From contig NZ_CP036433.1 of assembly GCF_007751035.1 (NCBI RefSeq), forward strand, positions 620,001-684,000: DNA of 64,000 bases. The letters are read 5' to 3'. Source of the stretch: Lignipirellula cremea (GTDB taxonomy: Bacteria; Planctomycetota; Planctomycetia; Pirellulales; Pirellulaceae). Shown here piece by piece: positions 8,356 through 17,370 of the stretch. The notes beneath the pieces are model-generated. The model did not search any database and had not been told where the DNA came from. It saw only the letters and a list, made by a program, of their open reading frames with translations. Position 1 is the stretch's first letter; the number at the start of each line of letters is the position of its first letter. Made by a program: the position numbers and the translations under genes.

Positions 8356-10695
8356 TTAGAAGGCGCCCAGGTTGGCCAGCCACCAGGCGACGGCGAGGAA
8401 GACCAGGCAGATCGCCACGCTGGCGAAAAAGCCGCCCACGTCAAACAGCGACGGCTTCTGGATTTCCAGGCCCCAGAACTTGAACAGCCGCTTCGATTCA
8501 AACCGATGCGGTTGGGCGTACGATTTCTCCAGTTCCTTGACATCCTCATCGGGTTCCGGCAGAACGGGCGTCCGCATTTTGGCGTAATAGCGGTTGAGGC
8601 CCGCTTCGCTGTTGGGGGGCGTCATCAGGCTGAAAACGACCATCAGGATGAACGGCAGCGACAGCAACGGAATGTAACGCAGGGTGACCAGCGTCGGCTT
8701 GGTGACGTTTGTCAGATCGAAACCCAGCCCGTCGTAAGCGGCCAGCGTAAAGTCGAATGAGCCTTCCCCCTGGAACACGCCCCGCGGTTCGGCCCGGGTG
8801 GTGACGACCACGTTGCCGTTGGAGTTTTCCGTTTCGACCGGCTCCCCTTCCTGCTGGTTCCCTTTCGAGTCGATCGTTTTGAGACTGGTCCAGAAGATCG
8901 GGTTGCCGCCGAATTTCAGCACGTGCTCATACGGCTGTCCGGTAACGACCGGCTCCGGACGAGGGCCCTTGATGGCGGCCTTGGCGGTTTTCAATCCGGC
9001 CAGAGCTTTCTGGTAACTGGCGACATCGGCCTCGGTCGGCAGTCGGTCGCCTTCGCTGACCGAATCGACGTCGAGGATCCAGCGGGTCCGCGAAAATTCC
9101 TCTTTCGCCGCCTGCAGGGCGACCTGGGAATGGTCCCAGTAGTCAATCTCCGCCTGGCGACGCTCGGCGTCGACCGGCGTGGCCAGGCGATGCGTCACCT
9201 TGGTCACCACGTCGGTGGTGCGGGTGTAAGCCGGGTTATCGACCAGGGGCGGGTAGATCATCGGCGCCAGCGCCGGCAACACAAAGAACAGCGTCAGCGA
9301 AACACTGACGGTCAACCAGGCGCCGCCGGTGGAGGCCCGACGCCACCAGATCCCCAGCCAGAACGGGGCGCCAAACATGGCCGCGAATTCCAGCGATAGC
9401 ACGTACTGTTTGAACACGTCGTTAAAGAAGATCGCCATCGACGCGGCGCCAAACACAATCAGAAAGCTCATCAGTCGCCCGACAAACACATACTGCGCTT
9501 CGCTTGCCTTTGGCACAAAGTAGGCCGCGTAGATATTCCGCACAAACAGGGCGGAAGCAATCAGCATGTAACAGTCGGCCGACGACATCATCGCCGCCAG
9601 CAGACAGGCCAGCATCAAACCGACCAGCCCCACTCCCAGCGGAGCCAACAAACGCTCGGTGGCAATGCCCCAGATTTCGTCCGGGTCCTGCACCGTTTGC
9701 ATATCGCCTGCCAAGAGCGCGAGCGCCACCAGGGCCGTAATCGCCCAGCCGATCGTGCAGGCGCGTTTCAAAAAGTTACCGGTCACCAGACCGATACGAG
9801 CGGCGTTTTCGCTTTTGGCCGAGCCGCCCCCCGTGGCGATAAAGTGCGGCTGCACCACAATGCCAATCAGGCCCAGCATGGTCAAAGCGATGATATAGTG
9901 CGGCGGAAATTCGCCTGACGACGGCCCGCCAAACAGCTGAAAGTAGTCGCTGGACAGCCGCTCGTGCATGATCGAAAAGCCGTTACTCAGCCCGCTGACC
10001 GGATCGCCCGTGCCGGCGACCTGGTACTGATCGCCAAACTGGGTGACCAGCTGACTCAAGCCGGCCGGGATCAAAATCACCGACAGCAGAATAATGCACA
10101 GCCCCTGGATCAGGTCGGTCCAGTAGGCCGCCGCCAGACCGCCCAGCACGCCGTAGACCACCACCACGACCGCAATTGTGGGAACCAGCGTGAACCTCAG
10201 ATCGCCTGGATCGGTCGATCCTATAAGCTTTGTCAGCGCCAGCACCGCCTCGGTTCCCAGCAGCGGCTGGGCCACCTTGGAAATGGCGGAAAACATCGTC
10301 GACAAATACAAGATCTGGAACACAAAGGCGAACAAACAGTACGCCACGCCAATCGGCTTGCTTTCGTACCGCTCGACCCACCAGTCGGCCAGCGTCAGGT
10401 GCCGCATGCGACGGTACCAGACCGCCGTAATCCAGTAAAAGGGCGTCACAAACAGCCACAGCAACGCACTCCAGATGCCGCTCAAACCGCTGGTCCAGGT
10501 GGTGCGGCCCACGGTGATCGGATCCTGCGAACCGGTGCCGGCGCCAAACGCGGCGAATGTCTGCAGCAGCTTGCCAAAGCCGCGGCCGCCCATGAAAAAG
10601 TCTTCCTGCTTTTTGATCCGCAGGGAGCACCAGATACCGATGGCGATCATCGCCACGAAGTATCCTCCCAGCACAATATAATCCAAAACTTGCAT
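8356..10695 (-). CDS. Sodium:solute symporter family protein with a large C-terminal insertion
   Basis: Predicted 779 aa, longer than usual SSS transporters (about 450-600 aa). The N-terminus shows the SSS core: YIVLGGYFVAMIAIGIW, the EDFFMGGR motif after helix 1, and FAAFGAGTGSQDPITVGR. About a dozen hydrophobic helices follow. After residue ~500 there is a hydrophilic stretch of roughly 150 residues (from YTRTTDVVTKVTHRL to the GVFQGEGSFDFTLAAYDG region). Two more hydrophobic segments follow, near FILMVVFSLMT and GFFASVAICLVFLAVAWWL. It should couple sodium entry to uptake of an organic solute; the substrate is unknown. A GGGGAA Shine-Dalgarno precedes the ATG. It is divergent from kptA and appears monocistronic. 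Confidence 0.9.
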   Translation of the reverse strand: MQVLDYIVLGGYFVAMIAIGIWCSLRIKKQEDFFMGGRGFGKLLQTFAAFGAGTGSQDPITVGRTTWTSGLSGIWSALLWLFVTPFYWITAVWYRRMRHLTLADWWVERYESKPIGVAYCLFAFVFQILYLSTMFSAISKVAQPLLGTEAVLALTKLIGSTDPGDLRFTLVPTIAVVVVVYGVLGGLAAAYWTDLIQGLCIILLSVILIPAGLSQLVTQFGDQYQVAGTGDPVSGLSNGFSIMHERLSSDYFQLFGGPSSGEFPPHYIIALTMLGLIGIVVQPHFIATGGGSAKSENAARIGLVTGNFLKRACTIGWAITALVALALLAGDMQTVQDPDEIWGIATERLLAPLGVGLVGLMLACLLAAMMSSADCYMLIASALFVRNIYAAYFVPKASEAQYVFVGRLMSFLIVFGAASMAIFFNDVFKQYVLSLEFAAMFGAPFWLGIWWRRASTGGAWLTVSVSLTLFFVLPALAPMIYPPLVDNPAYTRTTDVVTKVTHRLATPVDAERRQAEIDYWDHSQVALQAAKEEFSRTRWILDVDSVSEGDRLPTEADVASYQKALAGLKTAKAAIKGPRPEPVVTGQPYEHVLKFGGNPIFWTSLKTIDSKGNQQEGEPVETENSNGNVVVTTRAEPRGVFQGEGSFDFTLAAYDGLGFDLTNVTKPTLVTLRYIPLLSLPFILMVVFSLMTPPNSEAGLNRYYAKMRTPVLPEPDEDVKELEKSYAQPHRFESKRLFKFWGLEIQKPSLFDVGGFFASVAICLVFLAVAWWLANLGAF

Positions 10696-10875
10696 GTAAT
10701 TCCCCGGTGCGTTCCCAGAAAGGCGAATGGCCGATACGGATCAAAAATAACCAATTCAAGCTGCGGCTATTCTAGATGGAAGCAGCGCCGACACAAGTCA
10801 TTCCCTGCCGACGTTCGTTCCAGCGGGACGATTCGCCCCGCAGGATCACCTGAAAGAGAAACAGGATATCCGTCC

Positions 10876-11430
10876 ATGGACGACAAACAGCGCAAACATC
10901 TCAGCAAATTCCTGAGCCTGGTCCTGCGGCACGAGCCGCAGAAAATTGGGCTCCAGCTCGATCCTGCCGGCTGGACGCCGATCGCCGATCTGCTGGCCGC
11001 CTTCGCCGCCGCCGGTCGTCCGATCGATCGAAACCAGCTGGAAGAGGTCGTAGCGACCAACGACAAAAAGCGCTTCGCCATCAGCGACGACGGCCAGCGG
11101 ATCCGGGCCAACCAGGGTCACTCGGTCGCCGTCGAGCTGGGCTACGAGCCGGCCGTCCCCCCGGAAACCCTGTATCACGGCACGGTCGCTCGCTTCCTCC
11201 CCTCCATTCGAGAGCAAGGGCTGATTCGCGGCGAGCGTTCGCACGTGCATCTTTCCCGCTCGCGGGAAACGGCCGTCGCGGTCGGCTCCCGTCGCGGCCA
11301 GCCGGTGATTCTCCAGGTGCAAGCGGCCGCCATGCAGGCCGCCGGCCATCCGTTCTTTCTGACCCCCAACCAGGTCTGGCTCACCGACGCCGTGCCGCCT
11401 GAGTTTATCGAATTCCCTCTGCAGGAATGA
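10876..11430 (+). CDS. kptA: RNA 2'-phosphotransferase (Tpt1/KptA family)
   Basis: Predicted 184 aa, the family's usual length. Although the frame is open far upstream, the ATG at 10876 gives the canonical start (KHLSKFLSLVLRHEPQKIGL). Family motifs are present: the RH pair, LYHGT, HLSRSRETAVAVGSRRG and the C-terminal FFLTPNQVWLT. KptA transfers a 2'-phosphate from RNA to NAD, releasing nicotinamide and ADP-ribose cyclic phosphate. In yeast this finishes tRNA splicing. In bacteria the physiological substrate is unclear, since the ligase that makes such 2'-phosphates is usually missing. The gene stands between the divergent symporter and the convergent dihydroorotase-like gene and is followed by a hairpin. 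Confidence 0.95.
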   Translation: MDDKQRKHLSKFLSLVLRHEPQKIGLQLDPAGWTPIADLLAAFAAAGRPIDRNQLEEVVATNDKKRFAISDDGQRIRANQGHSVAVELGYEPAVPPETLYHGTVARFLPSIREQGLIRGERSHVHLSRSRETAVAVGSRRGQPVILQVQAAAMQAAGHPFFLTPNQVWLTDAVPPEFIEFPLQE

Positions 11431-11472
11431 CAGGCAGGAAGAAGAGTTAAACCGTGGAACCCGGAAGAGGGA

Positions 11473-11493
11473 TTCACCGCACTCTGCGGTGAA
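11473..11493 (+). terminator. Hairpin between kptA and the dihydroorotase-like gene
   Basis: A perfect 9-bp stem (ttcaccgca / tgcggtgaa) with a 3-base loop is followed on the plus strand by ctttctt. It sits in the convergent gap 11431-11511, about 42 bp after the kptA stop, and could end transcription from either side. Confidence 0.55.
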
Positions 11494-11511
11494 CTTTCTT
11501 CTGAGATGTCT

Positions 11512-12807
11512 TCACTTTAGAGAGTGCTGGCGGTCGCTGTATTTGACTTCCCCGCCGACCACGACATGCTCGGCTTTGCCGCGCAGGCGGCGACCGCGCA
11601 AGGGGGTGTTCGCGCTCTTGGAAATGTACGGCGGCTGCACTTCCCACTCCCGATCAGGGTTGATGATGGTGACATCGGCGTCGGCGCCGATCTGCAGCGT
11701 CCCTTTTTCCAGCCGCAGCACGCGGGCCGGGTTGCACGTCATCGTCGCCAGCAGCTGGCTCCAGGAGAAGCCTTCGACGTAGATCAGCCGGGTAATCGCC
11801 AGGGCCAGCGCTGTTTCCAGATTGATCATGCCGTAGGGCGCCTGGTCCAGCTCCTGCATTTTCTTCTCCAGCGCCCGGGGCGCATGGCCGCTGCAGATCA
11901 CGTCGATCACGCCGTCGCGCAGCCCTTGGATGCAGGCGGCAATATGATCCTCCGAGCGGAACGGCGGGATCACTTTACAGTTGGGGTCGAAAGTGCGCAT
12001 GCTTTCGTCGGTCAGGGTGAAATGTTGCGAGCAGATCTCGGCCGTCACGGCGACGCCGCGGTCCTTGGCCCGGCGGATCAGATCGACGCTGCCCGAGGTG
12101 GAGATGTTCATCAGATGCAGTCGTCCGCCGGTCGCTTCGGCCAGTCGCAGATCGCGGGCCGTCATTACATCTTCCGCTTCGGCCGGCATGCCCGGCAGCC
12201 CCAGCACCAGCGACACCAGCCCTTCGTGCATCACCCCGCCGCGGGACAGCTCCAGCATTTCCGGGTGATTGAAAACGGGTTTGTCGAACATGGAGCTGTA
12301 CTGGAATGCCCGTCGCAGCAACTCGGCGTTATGAATGGGCCGCGGCGCATCGGTAAAGCCGACCGCGCCGGCTTCCACCAGGGCGCCAATCTCCGACAGC
12401 TCTTCGCCGGCCCGTTCCTTGCTGACCGAGGCCAGCACAAACACGTTGCAGCCGGCGGCCCGGTTGGCCCGTTGGCGGACATACTGCACGCCGGCGGGCG
12501 TATCGATGGGCGGCGCCGTGTTGGGCAGACAGACGATCGAAGTAAAGCCGCCGGCCAGGGCGGCCGCAGAACCGGTGGCGACCGTTTCGTCCTCTTCGGC
12601 GCCCGGCTCGCGCAGCTGGACATGCAGGTCGATCAGTCCCGGCGCCACGATTCGGCCGGCGGCGTCGATCCGCTGTTCATCGCCGTGGGGCGAAACATCG
12701 TAAGCAGCGATGCGTCCGTCCTCGATCAGCAAGTTCCCGACCCGATCCAGCTCCTGGCTGGGGTCGATCAGGCGGCCATTTTCAATCAGCAGTCGAGGCA
12801 TCCCCAT
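11512..12807 (-). CDS. Dihydroorotase-family protein, probably catalytically inactive
   Basis: Predicted 431 aa, full length for a class I dihydroorotase (amidohydrolase superfamily), with recognisable LIDLHVQLREPG, VCLPNTAPP, GAVGFTD and YGMINLETALAL segments. Several ligand positions are altered. The metal-binding HxH reads H62-V-Q64. The histidine expected in the (H/C)HVSTAGS-type motif is N234 (LHLMNISTSGS). The catalytic TDHAPH motif reads CSGHAPR, with G307 in place of Asp. H181 is kept. Active enzymes cyclise carbamoyl-aspartate in pyrimidine synthesis. Inactive homologues are known to act as structural partners of aspartate carbamoyltransferase (for example PyrC' in pseudomonads), a possible role here. 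No other pyr gene is in the window. The reading frame is intact, arguing for a selected function. Confidence 0.85.
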   Translation of the reverse strand: MGMPRLLIENGRLIDPSQELDRVGNLLIEDGRIAAYDVSPHGDEQRIDAAGRIVAPGLIDLHVQLREPGAEEDETVATGSAAALAGGFTSIVCLPNTAPPIDTPAGVQYVRQRANRAAGCNVFVLASVSKERAGEELSEIGALVEAGAVGFTDAPRPIHNAELLRRAFQYSSMFDKPVFNHPEMLELSRGGVMHEGLVSLVLGLPGMPAEAEDVMTARDLRLAEATGGRLHLMNISTSGSVDLIRRAKDRGVAVTAEICSQHFTLTDESMRTFDPNCKVIPPFRSEDHIAACIQGLRDGVIDVICSGHAPRALEKKMQELDQAPYGMINLETALALAITRLIYVEGFSWSQLLATMTCNPARVLRLEKGTLQIGADADVTIINPDREWEVQPPYISKSANTPLRGRRLRGKAEHVVVGGEVKYSDRQHSLK

Positions 12808-12990
12808 ATCTCCGGCAAAAGTCAGCGCAGCGGTTACAGGGGATTCTAGCGACTTTTCGCCACCGCGGATGGCCCCACTGCCGGGCAGGAAACGGGAAAA
12901 GATCGACGACGCGATTTTCCCCAGGAAAGTCGTCGCTAGCGGGGAAGCAGAGAATGGCCGCTCCTGTCGGAAGAGGGGCCGTTCAATCCC

Positions 12991-13809
12991 TTAGAGCGGC
13001 CCCGGCGCCAGGCCTTTGTCGGCCTGCGTGGGAAGTTCGTGGAGCAGGACCTCTTTGCCGGCGAGCACAAAGATGCTGTCTTCGTAACGGGTTTCCTGCT
13101 CGTGCTGGAACCGCAATCGGACGCGGACGGCCTTGCCGCCGGGACGCTGCGTCGCTGGCAAAAGATCCAGTAATTCGCCCTGCGCGCGGTTCACCCTGAT
13201 CCAGTCCTGCACAATCTTTTTGACCCGCGGGGGAGCATCGCGGACCCGCTCCACGCCGGCCGCCTGCCAGCCATGTTCGGGCCGCAGGTTTTGCGCCACG
13301 CTCCCGCGCAAGCCCCAGGCGGCCAGCGCCATCGCTCCCAGTAACATGCCGGCCCTGATGGCGATCGCAAGAGAAGGGTTGCCAGCCGAGTGGTCGGAGC
13401 GGCGGCCGACCGTGATGACCGAAAGAAAGTAGTCGTTTAGCACCTGCCGATAAACCCGCTTTAGCTCCGGGTTGTTCTGGCTCGCCTGTGGCGACGAGGT
13501 CTGGCGTCCCCTGCCGATCTTACTGGCGGAGCGCCTGCGGGGAGCCGGGACTCGGCCGGCGGCGATTTCCTCCGTGAGGGCCCGCTGCCGGGTCCGGCTG
13601 GCTTCCTGCTTGCGGAGCATTTCGCTGGACAGGTATTCGGCCACGGCCCGACGGGTGGTGGTGAATTGCCGTTGGTCGCTTTGTTTCAGATCGCCCCGTC
13701 GCATCAGTTCGTTGACGCGGCCGATCTGTCTGAAGTCGGGCGACCGGGTACGAAAGAGGAGCCCTGCCGCCTGTTCCGCCGAGATCGGTTGCTGGTCTTT
13801 GTCCGACAT
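12991..13809 (-). CDS. Hypothetical single-pass membrane protein
   Basis: Predicted 272 aa. I use the ATG at 13809 (MSDKDQQPISAEQ) because AAGGTG stands at Shine-Dalgarno distance; the frame also runs to 13842. The first ~150 residues are charged and Arg/Gln-rich, with helical segments (RTRSPDFRQIGRVNELMRR and a basic KIGRGRQ stretch). A transmembrane segment follows (LAIAIRAGMLLGAMALAAWGL). The C-terminal ~90-residue domain would lie outside the cytoplasm and contains a strand-rich end (AVRVRLRFQHEQETRYEDSIFVLAGKEVLLHEL). I recognise no named family. It lies between the DUF1559 and dihydroorotase-like genes on the same strand, but the spacing is too wide to assert an operon. Confidence 0.65.
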   Translation of the reverse strand: MSDKDQQPISAEQAAGLLFRTRSPDFRQIGRVNELMRRGDLKQSDQRQFTTTRRAVAEYLSSEMLRKQEASRTRQRALTEEIAAGRVPAPRRRSASKIGRGRQTSSPQASQNNPELKRVYRQVLNDYFLSVITVGRRSDHSAGNPSLAIAIRAGMLLGAMALAAWGLRGSVAQNLRPEHGWQAAGVERVRDAPPRVKKIVQDWIRVNRAQGELLDLLPATQRPGGKAVRVRLRFQHEQETRYEDSIFVLAGKEVLLHELPTQADKGLAPGPL

Positions 13810-13901
13810 CGCACCTTTTCCGAATTGGGCTCCCGCAGGCAAAACCTGACTGCGTTTGCCCTGTGTGCGTGTTGCGTGATACGGCCGTTCCGGGATCGCC
13901 C

Positions 13902-13928
13902 CGTCCTGCAGCGCAGGGCTGCAGGACG
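13902..13928 (-). terminator. Hairpin downstream of the DUF1559 gene
   Basis: A perfect 10-bp stem (cgtcctgcag / ctgcaggacg) with a 7-base loop lies about 28 bp past the DUF1559 stop. No clear T run follows, so termination strength is uncertain. Confidence 0.4.
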
Positions 13929-13955
13929 CTGGGCCCGTTTACTGCTGCTGCGGGG

Positions 13956-14966
13956 CTAGTCGTCTTCGTCGGGCGTGACCGCGGTCGGCAGCAGGACTTT
14001 CCCTTCGGACACAATCTCGCGTCCCGCGCGGGTCGACAGGGCGGCGTACGTCAACGGCTCGATCGAGTCGGAAGTGAACGCGACCGAACCATCCACCATG
14101 GCGAAGTGGGCCCCGTTGGGATGCTGGCTGCGGAAGGCGCCGTACACGGTCTCTGTGTTCTTGTGGTTGTTGAACGGATGATACGTCGTGCCCCAGGTGT
14201 AGCCGGCGTAACCCATCGCCCAGACCCCGCCGTAAGCGGTCGAAGGCGTGCCCTGCGGGGCAAAGTCGGTTTCGCCCAGCAGATAGGTGTTGGTCGTGCC
14301 GTCGATGATCGACTTCATATCCGTCGCCCGGCGGTTGGGGCTGGGGTTGGCCGGATCGGCGTTGTAAGTAATCACGGGAACAATGGCGCCGTTGTACTGC
14401 GGTTCCGGCACATCGTAGTAGCTCCAGTAATGGAGCAGCGAGGCTTCCGGCGTGCCGGACGAAAATAGATAGCTGCACGGCCCGCGATTATCGGCCAGCG
14501 GGGCGCTGGGCGGCGTCATTGAGGGGCAGGTCAAGGTGGGAATCACCATCTGCGTCAGCATGTAATTGGTGTAGCCGTCGCCGTCGGTATCGACCGTGCT
14601 GGCCCGCGCCAGTTTGGTGTCCCAGCGACTGGCGATGACGTCGCCTTCCATGAAGGGCAAAATCTGCACAAAGCCCGTATGCCACTTGGCCGGGTTGTCG
14701 GTGCTCGGCGCGCCGTCGTGGGGGGCGTAGTCAATCGTGGCGTACGGGAAGCAATTGTTCGCCTCGTGGAAGCTATGCACGGCCAAAGCGACCTGGCGAA
14801 TGTTGTTCTTGCAGCGGGAACGGCGAGCCGCCTCGCGGGCCGCCTGGGTGGCAGGCAATAAAATGGCGACGAGAATGGCGATAATCGCCATCACCACCAG
14901 CAACTCGACCAGCGTAAAACCGAGTCGGCCGGCCGTTTGACGACGACCACGTGCAAAGAAAGACAT
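13956..14966 (-). CDS. DUF1559 (SBP_bac_10-like) prepilin-type protein
   Basis: Predicted 336 aa from the ATG at 14966; the frame continues upstream, but the prepilin leader fits this start. The N-terminus is a type IV pilin-like leader ([27 protein letters not shown]), cleaved before Phe by prepilin peptidase, followed by the characteristic [12 protein letters not shown] segment. The C-terminal motif H-x9-DG, which names the planctomycete family, is exactly present ([12 protein letters not shown]). These proteins occur in large families in planctomycetes and are exported pseudopilins of unclear function. Upstream, at 15072-15088, is a perfect palindrome resembling an iron-regulator box. The family call is secure and the role unknown. 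Confidence 0.93.
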   Translation of the reverse strand: MSFFARGRRQTAGRLGFTLVELLVVMAIIAILVAILLPATQAAREAARRSRCKNNIRQVALAVHSFHEANNCFPYATIDYAPHDGAPSTDNPAKWHTGFVQILPFMEGDVIASRWDTKLARASTVDTDGDGYTNYMLTQMVIPTLTCPSMTPPSAPLADNRGPCSYLFSSGTPEASLLHYWSYYDVPEPQYNGAIVPVITYNADPANPSPNRRATDMKSIIDGTTNTYLLGETDFAPQGTPSTAYGGVWAMGYAGYTWGTTYHPFNNHKNTETVYGAFRSQHPNGAHFAMVDGSVAFTSDSIEPLTYAALSTRAGREIVSEGKVLLPTAVTPDEDD

Positions 14967-15071
14967 GAAAGACCTCGCTTGAAGAAGACAGCTTGTACCC
15001 GGATGCAGACAACGTCGCCCGCATCCTCTTGGCGCGGGACCGTTGCTGGCAGCAAGCTGGCGAGATCCTTT

Positions 15072-15088
15072 TTGATACTGAGTATCAA
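15072..15088 (-). promoter_or_regulatory. Fur-box-like palindrome upstream of the DUF1559 gene
   Basis: The sequence ttgatac-tga-gtatcaa is a perfect inverted repeat with 7-bp arms. It lies about 105 bp upstream of the DUF1559 start in the divergent gap 14967-15389. Its shape and spacing recall Fur-family operators. The rest of the gap contains no gene that I can support. Confidence 0.4.
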
Positions 15089-15389
15089 TTTCGATTGATT
15101 GTAGTGCAGCCCGGGCTGGTGTCAACCCTTTCCTTGGCCGCTTTTGCTCCAAGAGGTCGTCTTTCGCCTTGCCAGACCCGTTTTCCGGGTTAGCGACGGG
15201 TCACGTAAAAACCGGGAAAGTCAGGCAGTTTGGGAGAAACTTAACTTGCACGGCAAGCCTGTTTCAGGGAGAATTCATCGAATCCATCTCTTTCGATGGA
15301 TGGCGTTCTCACGCCCTGCTGTTTGCCCCCTCCCTTTTGCTGCCTGGCAGTGAAAGACCCGCTCTCTCCTGATCTTCAAGGTGCTTTCC

Positions 15390-17243
15390 ATGCGTTTACG
15401 TTTCTGGCTTCAAGGAATCTCCTGCGCAGGGCTGATGCTGTGCGCCAGCATGGCGTCGGGCCAAATCCCCGGCGGCGACTGGTCCCAGTGGCGCGGCCCG
15501 CAACGCGACGGCGTGAACCACCAGGAAAAGAACCTGCTGCGGGCATGGCCCGAAGGCGGGCCCGAGGTGGTCTGGAAGGTCGACAATGTGGGCGTCGGCT
15601 ATTCGTCGATCGCCATCCAGGACGGTCGCATTTTCACCCAGGGCGATCTGAACGGGATTGAGCATATCATCGCCCTCAGCGTCAAGGACGGCAGCCTGCT
15701 CTGGGCCGTCCAGCCCGAGCCGGTTCGTCAGCAACTGGAAGAGAAGGTCGCCAAAGAACTGGCCGCCACCGACAAGAACCAGGACGGCCAGATCGACGAG
15801 GCCGAAGCGCTCGCTCGCTTTGGAACCGAGTTCAACAAGTACGACCAGCCCACGGCCGGCGATGCGGAAGCCCATGAAAAGCTGGCCCGCCAGCGGGCCC
15901 AGACTCTGCTGGCTGCGCTCGACGCCAATGGCGACGGACAGATCGACGGAGCCGAAGGCGCCGGCTTCCGCGATGAATTTTCCCGCATCGACAGCGAAGA
16001 CAAATCGGCCGACGCCGACGCGCTGGCCGCCCAGCGGACCGCCGCCCTGATGAAAGAACTCGACACCGACGGCGACGGCAGCCTGTCGAAAGAGGAAATC
16101 AACAAGAGCCCGCTGGGCCGCACGATCGGTCGCGCCGACCAGCGCGATCCCGCCACCAACAAAGCCGATAACGTCGTCACGGCCGCGGAACTGACCGAGT
16201 ACCTGGCCCAGCGGGAAAAAGGCCGCGACGGGTTCATCTCCCAGGACGAGCTGGCCGCCTATCATCTGCAACGCAACCCGGGCGGCGACGGCCTGCTCAG
16301 CAAAGAAGAGCTGACCGGCTATTTCGGCGGTTATCGTAACGGCCAGGGCGACGGCCCCCGCGGCACCCCCACCGTCGAAGGCGATCGCGTCTATGTCGAA
16401 GGCGGCAACGGCGACCTCACCTGCCTGGAAGCCGCCACCGGCAAAACGATCTGGCACGTGAACATGTCCACCGATCTGGGCGGCGGTCGTCCCGGCTGGG
16501 GTTATTCCGAATCGCCGCTGCTCCTGAACGACCTGGTCATCGTCACGCCCGGCGGCAAGCAGGGGACGCTGGCTGCTCTCAACAAAATGACGGGCGAAGT
16601 TGTCTGGCGAAGCGAAGGAGTCACCGACGGCGCCCATTACGCCTCGGCCGTTCGCGCCACCATCGGCGGCGTGGATCAGATCGTGCAGATCACGCGGACC
16701 AGCGCGTTCGGCGTAACGCTCGACGGCAAAGGCCCGCTCTGGCAGTACGACGGCGCCAACAACGGCACGGCCAACGCCTGCACGCCGATTGTCGCCGACG
16801 ACAGCGTGTTCACCTCCAGCGCCTATGGCACCGGCGGCGGGCTCGCCAAAATCACCACCACCGCCGCCGGCCAGTCGGCCGAGGAAGAGTACTTTGAAAA
16901 GAAGATGGCCGTCCACCACGGCGGGATCGTCAAGATCGACGACTTCCTGTACGGCTTTGGCAACAATGGCCTGATCTGCATGAACTTCCACACCGGCGAC
17001 ATTGCCTGGCACGCCCGGAGCGTCAGCAAAGGCTCCCTCACGGCGGCCGATGGCCTGCTCTTCCTGCTGGGCGAGAACCACCAGGTCGCGCTGGCGGAAG
17101 CCTCCTCGGGCGAGTATCGGGAACTGGGCAGCTTCAAGATTGAATCGCACGGCCGCCCCAGCTGGGCCCATCCGGTCGTCGCCGGCGGCATCCTGTACCT
17201 GCGCGACCAGAACTCGCTCACTGCCTACAAAGTGAGCCAGTAA
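15390..17243 (+). CDS. Secreted PQQ-like beta-propeller protein with inserted EF-hands
   Basis: Predicted 617 aa from the ATG at 15390, which has AAGG upstream. A signal peptide (LQGISCAGLMLCASMASG) leads to the first propeller blade, starting DWSQWRGPQRDG. After the segment VKDGSLLWAVQ a ~200-residue insert carries EF-hand calcium loops: DKNQDGQIDEAE near 128, DANGDGQIDGAE near 178, DTDGDGSLSKEE near 225 and the degenerate NPGGDGLLSKEE near 290. The propeller then resumes (LEAATGKTIWHV, LNKMTGEVVWRS, MNFHTGDIAWHA). The protein is likely periplasmic or surface-located and calcium-binding; no enzymatic site is evident. It is followed by a strong hairpin. The same blade-1 insertion point carries a coiled coil in the PQQ protein at 61029. 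Confidence 0.9.
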   Translation: MRLRFWLQGISCAGLMLCASMASGQIPGGDWSQWRGPQRDGVNHQEKNLLRAWPEGGPEVVWKVDNVGVGYSSIAIQDGRIFTQGDLNGIEHIIALSVKDGSLLWAVQPEPVRQQLEEKVAKELAATDKNQDGQIDEAEALARFGTEFNKYDQPTAGDAEAHEKLARQRAQTLLAALDANGDGQIDGAEGAGFRDEFSRIDSEDKSADADALAAQRTAALMKELDTDGDGSLSKEEINKSPLGRTIGRADQRDPATNKADNVVTAAELTEYLAQREKGRDGFISQDELAAYHLQRNPGGDGLLSKEELTGYFGGYRNGQGDGPRGTPTVEGDRVYVEGGNGDLTCLEAATGKTIWHVNMSTDLGGGRPGWGYSESPLLLNDLVIVTPGGKQGTLAALNKMTGEVVWRSEGVTDGAHYASAVRATIGGVDQIVQITRTSAFGVTLDGKGPLWQYDGANNGTANACTPIVADDSVFTSSAYGTGGGLAKITTTAAGQSAEEEYFEKKMAVHHGGIVKIDDFLYGFGNNGLICMNFHTGDIAWHARSVSKGSLTAADGLLFLLGENHQVALAEASSGEYRELGSFKIESHGRPSWAHPVVAGGILYLRDQNSLTAYKVSQ

Positions 17244-17264
17244 CGCCAGGCGTCGTCCTCACCG

Positions 17265-17291
17265 GGAAGCGGCCACCCGCCGGCCGCTTCC
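17265..17291 (+). terminator. Hairpin terminator after the EF-hand/PQQ gene
   Basis: A perfect 10-bp stem (ggaagcggcc / ggccgcttcc) with a 7-base loop begins 21 bp after the stop codon. It is followed by gtggttattg, only weakly T-rich. Confidence 0.55.
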
Positions 17292-17370
17292 GTGGTTATT
17301 GAAGAAGAAGCCAAAGCAATCCCCATGCCGCTCCGTGGCCCTCAACGCGAAGAAATCAGGTTATCGTGGA

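Noticed and set aside
9964-10875. Upstream extension of the kptA frame by 304 codons
   Set aside because: It runs antisense through the symporter gene, and KptA homology begins exactly at the ATG at 10876.
11524-12849. 441-codon plus-strand frame opposite the dihydroorotase-like gene
   Set aside because: It results from high GC in the sense codons; its product shows no domain, while the opposite strand encodes a recognisable full-length protein.
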